A program made the position numbers and the translations under genes. Below the pieces are notes generated by a model. The model ran no database searches and had not been told where the DNA came from. It worked only from the letters and a program-made list of their open reading frames with translations. Positions 49,956 to 61,506 of a DNA stretch of 64,000 bases are shown here, in pieces. Each line of letters begins with the position of its first letter. Within the stretch, counting starts at the first letter, position 1. Where the stretch lies: contig JAEVHH010000003.1 of the NCBI GenBank assembly GCA_017607445.1, positions 682,001 through 746,000 of the forward strand. Reading direction: 5' to 3'. The DNA is from Histoplasma ohiense (taxonomy: Eukaryota > Ascomycota > Eurotiomycetes > Onygenales > Ajellomycetaceae).

Positions 49956-52900
49956 TGTGCGGAAGGACGAAGGGTCAACTCGAAAACGACGAGCGAGCAA
50001 CTACTGGGAGTCTTGAATAGTTCTTTCTAAACCATGCTCCGAGCGTTCTTGACCAAAATGAATCAATTTAGAAATAGAAAAAGAGATACCAAAGTATCTA
50101 GCTTTTGACTTCTCCCATGTTCCAAGCGATTATCTGCGGATCTGCTGATGTTGATGTTAAACTCACCACTCAACAACCAGTGTTCATTGTCAGTTTCAAA
50201 TATTCGCCCACCAATCGCCCACCACTATACATCCAACGCCTCTCATATAGTATTATCTCTCTTTAAAGCTGATACTGAAATAGGATAAAAAGGATTTTGA
50301 TACCCATATTCCAGCTACACCAAAAACTATCGCTAACTTTCAGAGGCAATCATGATCATTCAGCACTGCATTACACCTGGACATTTGAGTATGGACATTT
50401 CATTTATATCTGCAATGCTTATGTAGCTTCAAATGCATATGTACACATTATATGAAATCATCAGCAAACCAACAATTCCAAATGGAGAGTCATACTTTAA
50501 ATTTCTTCAAACCATCCAATGATGTTGCTGAACTTACAGCCCGAGGTTTTGGCATCATGATAGCAGCACACATATATGGACAATTGCCACTAGGGCCATG
50601 TGCAGCTAAATTTGCCGTCGGTATTTTTGGGTAGGCATCCGCGAGAAGTTACCACTCACCCTCCTGTTGATATCGTCAGGCGAACCCCGAAGTCAAAAGT
50701 TGTATCCTCTCACATCCCATTTGTCGAAGGGCAGGCTGAGATCCTTCTCAACCTTCTCAATCATTGATTACGAATAATATAGGCTTATTCATTGTTGGTT
50801 AGTGACTGTGTGGTAGAGGTTAGAATGACACACAAGTGTTGTGTATTGCGTCCTATAGGAACCTAATCTGGTATAAGGTCGACGGCAATTATGAATTCAC
50901 ATCCATGTCCGTGTGAGATAACAAACTGCTATGGCCCAAATGCACCTAGAGAAGAGGAGAATTGCCAACAAAGGATATACGAAGGATTGGCTCAAGGTCA
51001 TGGGGCGATGGCGTAAAATAAGTCGGCGTCATAAGATTTTATTCTAGGCGAAATGGATGGACCCCTAGAGGTATCGAGTATGCGGTCCGCACTATTTATA
51101 GCAGGTGTGGGTATGCAAAATTGAAAAATACGGGTATTTAAATCCAGGCGCGGGATATTCCCGTAAGACGTTATATATGCGGCGCCAAAAAGGTTACGTC
51201 TCACATCATTAACATTAAGAAGCAGCCACGCCTGTCTGTGAAATGTATGTGCGTCCCGCATGTGACGGTCCGCTGTTCTGCTGTGGTGGATGCTGGTGTA
51301 TACAATAAGAGGAAGGGCTGTTTGAACAAAACGGCGACAGGGGTTGAGGAGAAAAGGGAACTGATCTCCCAATTAGGGATCAAGAAAGATACGTCACAGC
51401 AAAAACAGGGGGTGCTATTCAGAAAATGTAAGACATGGAAGGAACAGCAAGCGTGGCATCCAAGGGGACGAGTTGGCAGTCTTGAGACCCACACTCCTGA
51501 TGGCGGCATCCGTATCCCGATTTGAAGAGTGATTATCTCCATTATTACCTAAGGAGAAGACAGCATAGAGATAAGGTGGCAAATAATTCTTGTATGCAAT
51601 ATTTGATATACCGGTATTGACAAACCCAAGAGCTTTCACATCTGGTGCTAGTCGAAGGAAGGAAAAGGTCTCACGGGCGCTTGCGAAGAGAAACCGATAG
51701 ATGGAGATAATCGGAGGTGGGGTGCCGTCATGATCCTGCGTATTCTCACTGTAATGGGAGCCTAACGGTGGAAGAGGCGATTCGTTCTGCTAGTCTCATA
51801 GATCATGCGTCGCGACTTACCCTAAGCACCAATGGTGGTAATAACCGTGGGGAAATGCCCAATATCCCTATACATGAGGAGTCGCATTGCGGAATGCAAT
51901 GAAGTGTGGATTCCTTCGCTCGTCACGAAATGAATCTTCAAACAACTTTGACGTAGTATTACGGATGAGAAGGAACCATGGGGGGTGGGCAAGGCAGGTA
52001 GATGTTACCATCGTTTTTGAATAGGACGCTAGCAGCGAAGAACCGATCAACAACTTGTTGATACTGAGTGACCGCTTTGCAGGTATACACACTCCGTCAT
52101 TTACACTCGGTACGATAGGTCCTAGTGATAACAACAAGTATGTCCACAGGGGGTGTTCGCCGGGAGGCAGCAAGGGAGCCGGAGCTGAACCGGAAACCAA
52201 ACTCAGCTGACACAAAATTCTTTGATAACGCTATTGCGGGTCCATATGAGGTATACGGATTCTGCCTAAGGAGATGGGGAGGGATAGACGAGTGAGAACA
52301 AAGGGGACTTGGATGTCTGGTGGTCTGGGGCGAGCTGAAGAACCCCAAAATCTAGCACCGTAATTTTGGGCCCGAGTGTTGCCCATGTCAAAGTCAAAGC
52401 AGTGGCAAATTGGAAGTGAATAGGCAATTGGAGCCAACTCTTACCCTATCTCCTCGTCACAGGGCATATTCCGAACACCCCCACCCTCTGGAAAAGGTAG
52501 TATTCAGTCGGTAATGTAATGGGCGGGTAAAACTCTGAATGGACGTTCCCAGTAATCACAAAACATAGCCAAGCCCCTCGGCCAGTAATGGGAACGCTCA
52601 AAACTACTGACAATTAGACGCTCACGGCGTGAGTGGCGGAAGTGAAAACGGGCACTAAATAATAATACAGGGAAAATTGATTTGTTGAACCAGGGTCCCA
52701 AGTCCAGCGAAACCATGTGGATGCCCAAACTGCGACGATTGAGACAAGAAGACAAGAAAATAGAGATCCATTCAGCACAGCCCCGGAGGAATAGCGGGGA
52801 GGAAGATGAGAGAAAGGAGACTGAAGATGGAAAAGCGAATGGCCAACATCCATTTTAGGGTGTTGGGGAAAAAAACGGAGACGTCATTGGCGCGACATCG

Positions 52901-55055
52901 ATCCTGAGGGGGAATTATAATGAAGGAGAATAGAGCATTTAGGAATTTTCAAAAACAAAAAATGCTACGTAAACGCATTCAAGGACATCACCCTATGATT
53001 GATGCCGGAGGTTCTTGTCCGGGTCAGTGGACTGAAGGGGGATTGGAGATGGGAGAGAGGGAAGAGTCCTCTTGAGAAAAATGCTAGGTTTGGCCGACCT
53101 CCAACCTCCCTCAGTGTATGAAAATAGAAGTCCATGGCGGGTGTAACAGCGAGTGCAGCACGACGTCGTAGCTTGGAATATCTACCGGGATTGCACGAAG
53201 ATGTTGTGGTTGAAAGTGCCCAAGAAGAACTGACGTTGGCGGTTGAATGAGAAAGGGGCTTACTGATTGGGAATAGCGCCTGGTGAGGCTGATCGGACAA
53301 TGAAAAGCCCTGTCGAACTAGACCTGTTTGGGCCAGGCGTTTACCTTTATTGGCATCAGGGTTCGGTAATGACATCATTAGCCGCTGCTGAACCCTGGAA
53401 ACCCCCAACATACACCTCCAACAATGATGTCAACACAACAGCTTGCCAGAAGCAAGGGGAAGATAACGAAAGGCCCGTGTGATCAATGGTGAGTATGTTT
53501 TGAGAGTGATTTGACGCAGCGAACAATATTCCGCGATTGTGCATGGCTGACTTTGAGATGACGTCTGTTCATTTGTTGTGTGGGGTGAGAATTTACCGTG
53601 TAAGCGCGGGGAACACAATATCTGGCGACTTGGCAAGGAAACACCACTTTCCACACATCGGCATGGACATTAATCAAACTGCCAGAGGCCTTCCCTCCAC
53701 TACTCAACTTTCATTCAGGAGTTCGTCGTTCGTGTTCTGTGGCATTATGGCCGCAGTCGAACACGAACTGAGGCGGTGCACCCACTTGAGCCAACCCCTG
53801 CTCGTAGGATTGTGCGCAAGCCACAGACGATCGTGCCAAAGCAAAGCGTGAAGTCATGCTAGTGGTTGTTTGTTTCGTGCGTGGTGTTAGTGCTCTTAAT
53901 TGCACGGCTTCGTCTCCCTGCTTGTTCGACATGCCACACACAGAAGGGAGGGTAAGAGGGTGGGGGAAACGATTTTCCGGACATGCAGCCAAGGCTAACC
54001 GTTGGAGATGCTTTGTTGACTCATACACTCGCTTCTTTTCACCGCGTGGGATGATTGGACAAGGTGAATATTTTGTCCAGATGACAGATGCATGCCGACA
54101 GCAGGAGTCTGGCAACCCGTGTCATGTTCACTCTCAAACTACACACATCTGACTTTATTCAAGAATATAACCTCCTGTTGACAGGGAAGGGATCTGTCGC
54201 GTACGCAGCTGGCTGGTTTGGGGGGGTCAGATTGGTCGAAATTGAGATTCCTGTCATTCTTTGGCCATCGGGATCATCAGCCGTGCTCTTCGGAAACTCA
54301 TACCGTCCCCCACCATTTGCTCCCGGCTCCTGACAAAGGGGAGCAGCGGCAGGAAATGCCGCCGCCGTATCCCCTCTTTGCTAAGGATACGACCACTCAT
54401 CAGGCGAGTACTGGGGTCAGCCACAGCAGTTCCTGCGCCGCGTTGAGTAACTTTCCCGAAGCAGACCAGCGTGAAGAATAAACTTCGATCTGGATCACGC
54501 CCTTTGGGGCTGCAGGCAGTGCTGCCTGCGTATTTTTACAATACGTTATCAGCGTATGTCGTGATACACGATGATTTTGGCGCTCGTATGGCGTTTTAGA
54601 TACGGTATGCCGTCAGGAACTGGTATTCGGCCGTTTTTTTCCCAAGGCAGCCCCGGCCCACACCCCGTCCATTTAGCGTTACACTTAGCTCCCTCCCGGT
54701 CAATGACCCTGTGCTTGTTACTCTAGATTACAGGCGTCGCTGGTCAGTGCGTTTTGGCAGTTATATCTATATCGGCATCCTCTGCCTCTCTCCTCTTCTC
54801 CAATCATACACACCAATCCATGACATATCTACCAAACAACATATAAGTCTCCTGTTCCCCCGTTGATATTTTCTCTTTTCCTCCTCATATCAACCGTCTT
54901 CTGTTTTTCCTTCTACATCGCAGCATTTCCTTGCCAGGGTGCTTGTCACAGTGTCTTCTCCTCGGTACCCCCTTCCCGCTTATCACCCCCCCCACCATAC
55001 TCTCAATCCAACTACCTTCTCCCACAACTACATCCCTCCGCGTCGACGTTATACG
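49956..55055. other. 5.1-kb region without a supported intact gene
   Basis: Apart from one exon-like block near 51.6 kb, listed separately, no exon could be supported on either strand. Frames at 52097-52348 and 52614-52853 (minus) and 53537-53851 (plus) lack domains and splice logic. The last few hundred bases are pyrimidine-rich and are probably the promoter and leader of the 194-aa gene. Confidence 0.45.
51549..51761 (-). pseudogene. Exon-like block of an unrecognised, possibly broken gene
   Basis: A 71-codon open block lies between an acceptor (CCGTTAG) and a donor (GTAATA) and reads as a natural protein: GSHYSENTQDHDGTPPPI, then YRFLFASARETFSFLRL, then ALGFVNTGISNIAYKNYL. The segment upstream (HFPTVITTIGA) has a good donor, GTAAGT, but the phase-compatible frame carries a TAG directly before it. 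I do not recognise the family. It may be part of a decayed gene on this strand or a real gene whose other exons I could not resolve. Confidence 0.25.
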
Positions 55056-55640
55056 ATGCCTTCCGTCATTCGCGAAATTGGTGCCGAGCGCCCCATCCTC
55101 TCTCGCGCCCCGCGAGATGACGAAAAATATGTGATGGAGAGATACTCGCAACATGCTCTTCGCTGCCCCGCCTGCAGTCGCCCGTACGAAACCTTCTGCA
55201 GTGGGAGGTCCCTTTGCGGCCGTGGAAACCTCTATGCGACTAGCCTATTGCAATACGTGTACCAGAAGTGCGGACAACCATACTCCTTGGTTGACCGTGA
55301 ATATGGCCGTTATATTCAGGTTCAGATTCCCCGTGACTGTCAAGTGGTGAATGATTTGCTCAATGCGCTCGACAAGGGCCTTGTGCTCACCACTCGGAGA
55401 CAGACTGCGCCGGTGGTTATTCATAACCCAAAGCCAGTTACTGAACCCCAACAAGAGCAGCCGCGCATAGTCCAGCGACGAACCACGCCTGCCACTATTA
55501 TCCCCAACAACAGTCTGAACCTCTCTCGCAATAGCTTATATATTTACCGCCGTGGATCGCTCTATGGTGTTGACTTGAGCCGGCAGTCCTCACCGTCATC
55601 CGCCCAGAGGGTTCGCATCCCAAACACCTACCTGCGCTGA
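55056..55640 (+). CDS. Conserved-looking 194-aa orphan protein
   Basis: A single exon with no signal peptide or membrane segment. The N-terminal half is compact and Cys-containing: YSQHALRCPACSRPYETFC, then SGRSLCGRGNLYATSLLQYV, then YQKCGQPYSLVDREYGRYI and VQIPRDCQVVNDLLNALDKG. The second half is Pro/Arg/Ser-rich and probably disordered. Five or six cysteines, including one CPAC pair, could bind a zinc ion, but the spacing fits no finger I know. The frame stays open upstream to 54939; I chose the ATG at 55056 because the extra upstream residues are low-complexity leader sequence. The gene is isolated between two long gene-free regions. The function is unknown. Confidence 0.65.
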   Translation: MPSVIREIGAERPILSRAPRDDEKYVMERYSQHALRCPACSRPYETFCSGRSLCGRGNLYATSLLQYVYQKCGQPYSLVDREYGRYIQVQIPRDCQVVNDLLNALDKGLVLTTRRQTAPVVIHNPKPVTEPQQEQPRIVQRRTTPATIIPNNSLNLSRNSLYIYRRGSLYGVDLSRQSSPSSAQRVRIPNTYLR

Positions 55641-58600
55641 AGAACAATAATTTTTATACACGCTCCGATTTTCTCATATTGGATAATTCCACTATAGACG
55701 TATATGCGTTGAACCCGAATACTAGCCATCGGAAACTCGGTATATATTCCCGCAGGCCTCGCGAAAGTCACCTCCCGTCACAACTAGGTCGCGACCCGAT
55801 CTCGCGACGGACAAAAGGGACATGTCCAACACATACCCTAGACGAAATAATCACGGCACAATCACAGGATAAATCAAGAGAAGGACACTGATGAATTATG
55901 CAATTATCCCCCTGTACCAAGCCCTTGCACTAGCCCACAGCAACCCCAGAACAGGCGTATCAAACGCTGAGGAGTAGGTGAGCCGGAGGAATGGTTCGAA
56001 TGAGGAACAATGTCGACACGGACAGATGGAATGGACGAAGAATATATTTGGTGCTCTCACTGAACTCTTAAAAAGGCCTTCTGCTACAAGAAGCTATATA
56101 ATAACCTCAGGCCTAGGAGATCTCGGCGATAGAGCTCTCTTTGCATTTTTGCAGTTTCACATCCTTTTTTTTTTTTTTTCTTTGTGGGACGCCTTCATTT
56201 TTGTTTGAATTATTTCAGGCCAGCTTTCATTTTCCCCTTACCTGAGCAACTTCTCCCCTTGGAGAAAATACAAACAGAAAAGGTAAAAAAATATTAGATA
56301 GCGAATTAATCAAAGAGCCTTTCCGCGTAGCTAATCTCTTGCCCACACAAGCATTCAATACTGCCCCTCAACAAACGCCCATCTCAATTTTTTTTAGCTC
56401 AAGAAAATTTCAGATTCCGCCAGGCAATGAAGTAAATCAAAATAGTTACAACTTGGACCAAAAAGGAAAAAAAGTTTCATAAAGCCCCCGCCAAGGACAC
56501 CCCGCGTCCCCTCTAGGCTCCTATGAATCTACCCGCACACCATCACCAATCCGTCCACACCCACCGGAGACGCAACCTGTTCTCCCCAACCCGTCAGGAT
56601 GGCTCATGCGCCAAATTCCACCCCTACCGCTGCGGCGTGATTGGGCGGTCGGTTTCCGTTTTCGGTGTGCGGGTTGAGTTTCTGACTGTCAGGTTGAAGT
56701 CATCTGGCCAGTTTGTTTTTGACTACCGGCATTCGCTCAGCTGGCTGTGTCGTTAATTCAAACATGGCCTGACCGCATTTTTTGGTTTCCTCCGATTAAT
56801 TAATCAATTAATTACTTAATTAGCTAAGTATGAACTAATGAATACGTAACAAGCATATATATATATATTTCCGGTATTATTAAGCTTTATTCGAGGCGCT
56901 GCCGGAATCTTTTGTTGATAATAATAATCATGGTGATATCTATATGGAGCCTCTTCCCCACAGAAGTGCAACATTCAAATGGGGTTTTCATGCCCTAACC
57001 CCATAGTCAAGCTCAAGCCCGGACGGAGAACGCAGGGCAACCGGCGTAACATCACACTGATATGCAGGCGTTGTATTTTTGTATTGGGAGGCCGACTATA
57101 TATCGTTCGTTCATCGCTATTTGTCACCACTTAGTACCAACTTCTCGAAGCGGCATCCCGGAGAGAGCAGAGTGCCATCGTTGAAGGCTCTCGAGAGCAG
57201 CTCTTCGTCTCCAATCAATAGGAGGAGACAAATCGGCGCACCGCCCTGTATGCAACTTTCCGTCTGCAACAGCGGGAGAGGCAGGGAGTTTATTTGTGCT
57301 GGGTAAATATCTACTTTAATTTGATAGATACTACCAGCATTCAGTCAAACTTTTTTGAGTAGATTGGTTGAGTAAATAGTGTCAAGCACTGCGCCTAGAG
57401 GATCAACTATACATACAACAGTATGTTTTATGTTCAAACCAGTCTAATATAGATCCTAGTATCATTAACAACTCTTATTTGCTACTGATCTGTGTTTGGA
57501 GGATTATGCTATTTCATCAGAAGGGACTCTTGAAGCGATTTAGCTCTAACGATACTCTGAAAGAAAAACGGGATGCGGAAGCCTTTGGATGGGAAATGCA
57601 AACACACCGTCAAGCATCTGAATCCTAAGATCTCAAGAGCCCTTTGAAGAAATCTGGTGGCATGTCATCACACTTTTCATTGAATGAGTCAGGCCTTAAC
57701 TAAATGATTCATCGATGTCCAGACCATGGCTAGGGGCAGAAAGCAGGCCGGGGACTGGCTGGTCAGCCTTCACGCAGGCTAGCTGAAAAAGTTAGCCGTA
57801 ACAGGCTGCAAATACGCCTTACGATTAGGCGCGGCAACACACAGTCCTCCCACGCTAAAAAGCTCCGCTCTTAGGAGGAATTGCGGGCTTAACGGCGGCA
57901 CTTTTGCAGGGTCCCGATGCGGAGCTTTATCTCTCTTGCGATAACCAACGTCTCCACGACACCAGAACCGCTGCCGCATGGTGGACATGGTCGCAGCCAA
58001 TAACAATGTCTAGGGCAGTTGAGCTGCGAAGTGTAACGAGGATAATTGTTAAAACCGCCCGAGTAACATCACTCCCGCATGCCCTTTCGTCACGGATGGG
58101 TTCTTGCGGTGAAGGGTTGCGGGGTGGTCTGGGGAATACAAACGCGCCCAAGCATCAGGGATCTTTTCCTCGCTGCCAAATCCGGCAATTTCTTTACTTC
58201 GCCTTATAGATCGTACATTTTTGCCATGACTCTAAAGCCACAGGACCCTAAATTGTAATGTCCAGTGCAGGATGTGGGGGGGCCCCAAATTATGACTGAC
58301 ATGTTGACGGATGCTTCCTTACCCCGCATATGATTTTCAGGCCTACATTATTCCATGACCAAAAACAGTCCGTTATTTTACTAAATTTAGTTGAGCAACG
58401 CCTCCAGCAGTGGCAAAAGAATAGATTGAAAAATACGAAAAGAAAGAAAAGAAAAGAAAAGATAAGGAAATCCATCCAAGCATGCTTCGAAACGCACCGT
58501 GTAAACCTCGCTAACTACAATATCTATAAGACTTCAAAGTTCTTCAATGCCACAAAAAGCATGCGCGTGCGTTTGGATGGCTTTCTGCTGTGATCAGAAG

Positions 58601-59506
58601 GAAAATTGTTTTGAAGCTGCCTAACATACATCGCGGCCGATCAATTTCCCACCATAACAGTTCACTGTACAGTACGTGTTTTCAGTGAGTGAAAACCTGC
58701 CGAAGCTAATATTGTGTTGAGGACAAGTATCAAGTAGGGGAGGCAACCATATTTGTGAAGGACGAGCAAAATATCCATTAGGAAACACTACCATACGCGA
58801 GCTACAAGCGATGGAGACTCAGGCTGCCAGGAATACTCAGGCCAAAATTAAATGTCCCAGCTCAAATCGCCACCAAGGTGCATCCTGCGAATATGGCCAA
58901 GAATAACCAGGAAAATGACGAAAATGTGACAAGGGAAGAACTTGGAGACAAACGTAAAATTATGCAAATAATGGGAGCGGTATGTCTCACCAGCAAGAAA
59001 AAAAAAAAAAAAAAAAGGGGGGAAGAGAAGGGGGCAACTGTCTTTCAGGCCCATTTCTCCGCGAGCAAGTAGCCCATCATGAAACAAACATCACAGCTTG
59101 AGTAAAGTGGAAACTGGAAAATCCAGTGATACACGCTTGAAATCGTCGGGGAAATGGAATTCACAAACGATATGAACGGGAGATATGAGGGCGAGCAGGG
59201 TCGCTTGGTCGGGAGTCAAATGGAAGAGAAAGTGCGCTGCTCCAATGAGGAGGTGACGCAGAGTGGCAGACGATCATCCCTCAGCTCTTTCAGGGATGAG
59301 GGCGTATTGTCATGAAAAATACGGATAGCTCCCGTACCGTACCAAACGGGTGAAACATTGGGGCCAAAAACTGTGGCTGAAGGTAAACCGGGATGTGGCT
59401 CAGTTTACGGAGCATTCTCAAGGATCCTCAGGCACTAGGAACTCGATGACAATCCGAACATTATCGGGGCTTTTTGTACGGGATGTGGCTGGAGCTTCTT
59501 CGGGCT

Positions 59507-59507
<1 letters not shown>

Positions 59508-59537
<30 letters not shown>
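59508..59537. repeat. 30-nt poly-T tract
   Basis: Uninterrupted T run in the gene-free region, the longest homopolymer in the window. It may mark the tail of an old retro-inserted sequence, or simple slippage. Confidence 0.95.
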
Positions 59538-59809
59538 CGCTGGGGCGCTGGGGGATTGTTGCATGCTCACCAGATAATATCGATCTGACTGAGCTGTCGA
59601 AATGTGTAAATTGAAGCCACACCAGGCTAGAGATTTATGAACTAGCTCAAGGTGGCATTCAGAAAAGAGCTTCCTTGAGTTCAGTATTGTTCAGTATGAT
59701 ATGCATGCTGGAATATGGATCGAAGGTCTTCGTGACAATGAAAACTAGAGAAATTGTGATATTTAGCGAAGCAATCTAGGCTGTAGCCAGGGTTGATGGC
59801 ATACAGGGC

Positions 59810-60187
59810 CTAACAACTGATAGCGACTCTATTTCCACATTCAGTCACATTTTTACCCAATGTTTTCCCGTTGGTTGAGTAAACCCCATGGGGGGATTTT
59901 AATCGAATGAGAATCCCTGCGACCAGAATCGCGAAACCACCCTTCGCACGCTCGACGGACAACCTGCTCAGAATTTGCAATTTCCGCAACGAGAACTTGA
60001 GCGAGAAGGCGAAATCTTGTGCTGGACTCTTCCAGTTTTGATTCCTCAACACCCATGGTTGGATAGTGTTTTTGACAATCTTCATTATTCGGGCTTCGAG
60101 AGGAGCACAGTCGTAGTTGTCAGGTGGAACCCTGTCACTCCGCAGGTATAGAGCAACATACAGACGTAGCTTGTTAGAAGGAGTCAT
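59810..60187 (-). pseudogene. Frameshifted relic of a DUF6914-like fungal gene
   Basis: The first frame starts MTPSNKLRLYVALYLRSDR and includes IVKNTIQPWV. Similarity then continues in another frame as EESKLEESSTRFRLLAQVL and VAEIANSEQVV, and returns to the first frame as NGKTLGKNVTEC. Together these segments follow the order I know for a fungal unknown-function family (DUF6914): RLYVALYxR, HVKN..QPWV.EE, LLA(R/Q)VLVAKI.N.E, then DGK.LG..V.EW. At least two frame changes and a damaged central HWAL-type motif (here YDCAPL) show that it no longer encodes the full protein. It stands alone between simple repeats. The family assignment is from memory and needs a translated search. Confidence 0.5.
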
Positions 60188-61506
60188 GGATAATCAGGCT
60201 AATCCGAAGACCCAGGTGTTTTGTCAATGGGATGCACCATCAATGTGTTTTGGGGTTTCTTGATATTGGTGCGAGAAAATAAAGTTCGAGTTGTTAATTT
60301 ATTCACGTGATCTTGAAATCATCTCATTTAAGGGCAAAAGGAGCACAGACAAAACCAATCCTTCAAAGAAACGCTGCCTGCGAGACCCCAAATATTCATC
60401 CTGCTATCCACGCCCAACTGAACGTTGCACGCCGACTTATATCAACCCGGAGTCTTCGCGTCCCGCCTCACGATTGCCAAATCCTGACCATCCCGCAGGA
60501 TGGCTAAAAAAGGTACCAATTATCTCTGCCAGCTTAGCAGTCCATCAGTTTAGCCCTACCGACTTCGAGATATCTAGATTTACAAATGATAATATGCTGA
60601 TTTACGTGGAATAGCCAAGTCGCGCACTATCGCCGTCCGGCTCATCAGCATGGCGATGACGGGCTATTACAAAACCCTTGTCCGACCGCGTACCAGCAGA
60701 CCCCTCAGCATGCTGAAATACGACCCGGTAGTGAAAAAGAAAGTGCTGTTTTTGGAGGCGAAGCGCGGGAAGTAAGAAGGGATTGACCTTTTCGTTTTTC
60801 CGGTGTGCGGTAATGGATATCCACATCGCCGGAATCGACGGCTCATCCATTGCGTCGACAGTGTTTGGTGTAGGGGGAATATATTCGCATCGATGAAAGA
60901 GCCGCATATTGCATCATTTGATGTGGTCTTTCCTTTCCTTTTCCATTCACTCTGTATTAGTTGGGAAGCGAACCGTGGTCTATATTAGCGGACCACCTTT
61001 TGTCCAGGACTGCAATACCTGTGTACGAGTATACGTTTGTGAAAAGAGCTTAAGACCGTTGGCGGTTCCGGGTACTTTATTTGGTGAAAATTTACGTGGA
61101 CACCTCCCCTATTAGACATCTTTAACTTGCATCCAAGGCTGGCGTTTTAACATAATAGATTATATGAAAATATTTTAACTATCCGATACATATTCATGGG
61201 GCTTTTCCGAATCGCCCTTGGAAATTGCCGCATCATTTTTGTTTTTTTCTCTTATCAAGCTCCTAAAAGAACGGATTGCAGAGCGCTGCAAAATATGTAT
61301 CCGCTAACTACCTGACAGATCAGTAGAGATTACCGAGGTTTCTCCTCGTCGCTTCAACCGCTCTGCTGGTTTCATAAATAACAGACATGAAAGGAGAGAG
61401 GCGCAATTTTGATTACAACTGGGGACATCTACGCTTCTTATCATGGCCCTTGCTTATACATGGGGCTTCTGGGAGAATCTGCTATGGTACAGATCACCTG
61501 TTCAAA

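Larger units (their letters stand above)
55641..61506. other. 5.9-kb region with one gene relic and simple repeats
   Basis: No intact gene is supported. The region holds the frameshifted relic at 59.8-60.2 kb, an AT-rich block near 56.8 kb, a (GAAAA)n-like stretch near 58.45 kb, an A run near 59.0 kb and a 30-nt T run at 59508-59537. Other open frames (57079-57306, 57904-58209, 58330-58593, 60291-60614) show no family resemblance. Confidence 0.45.
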
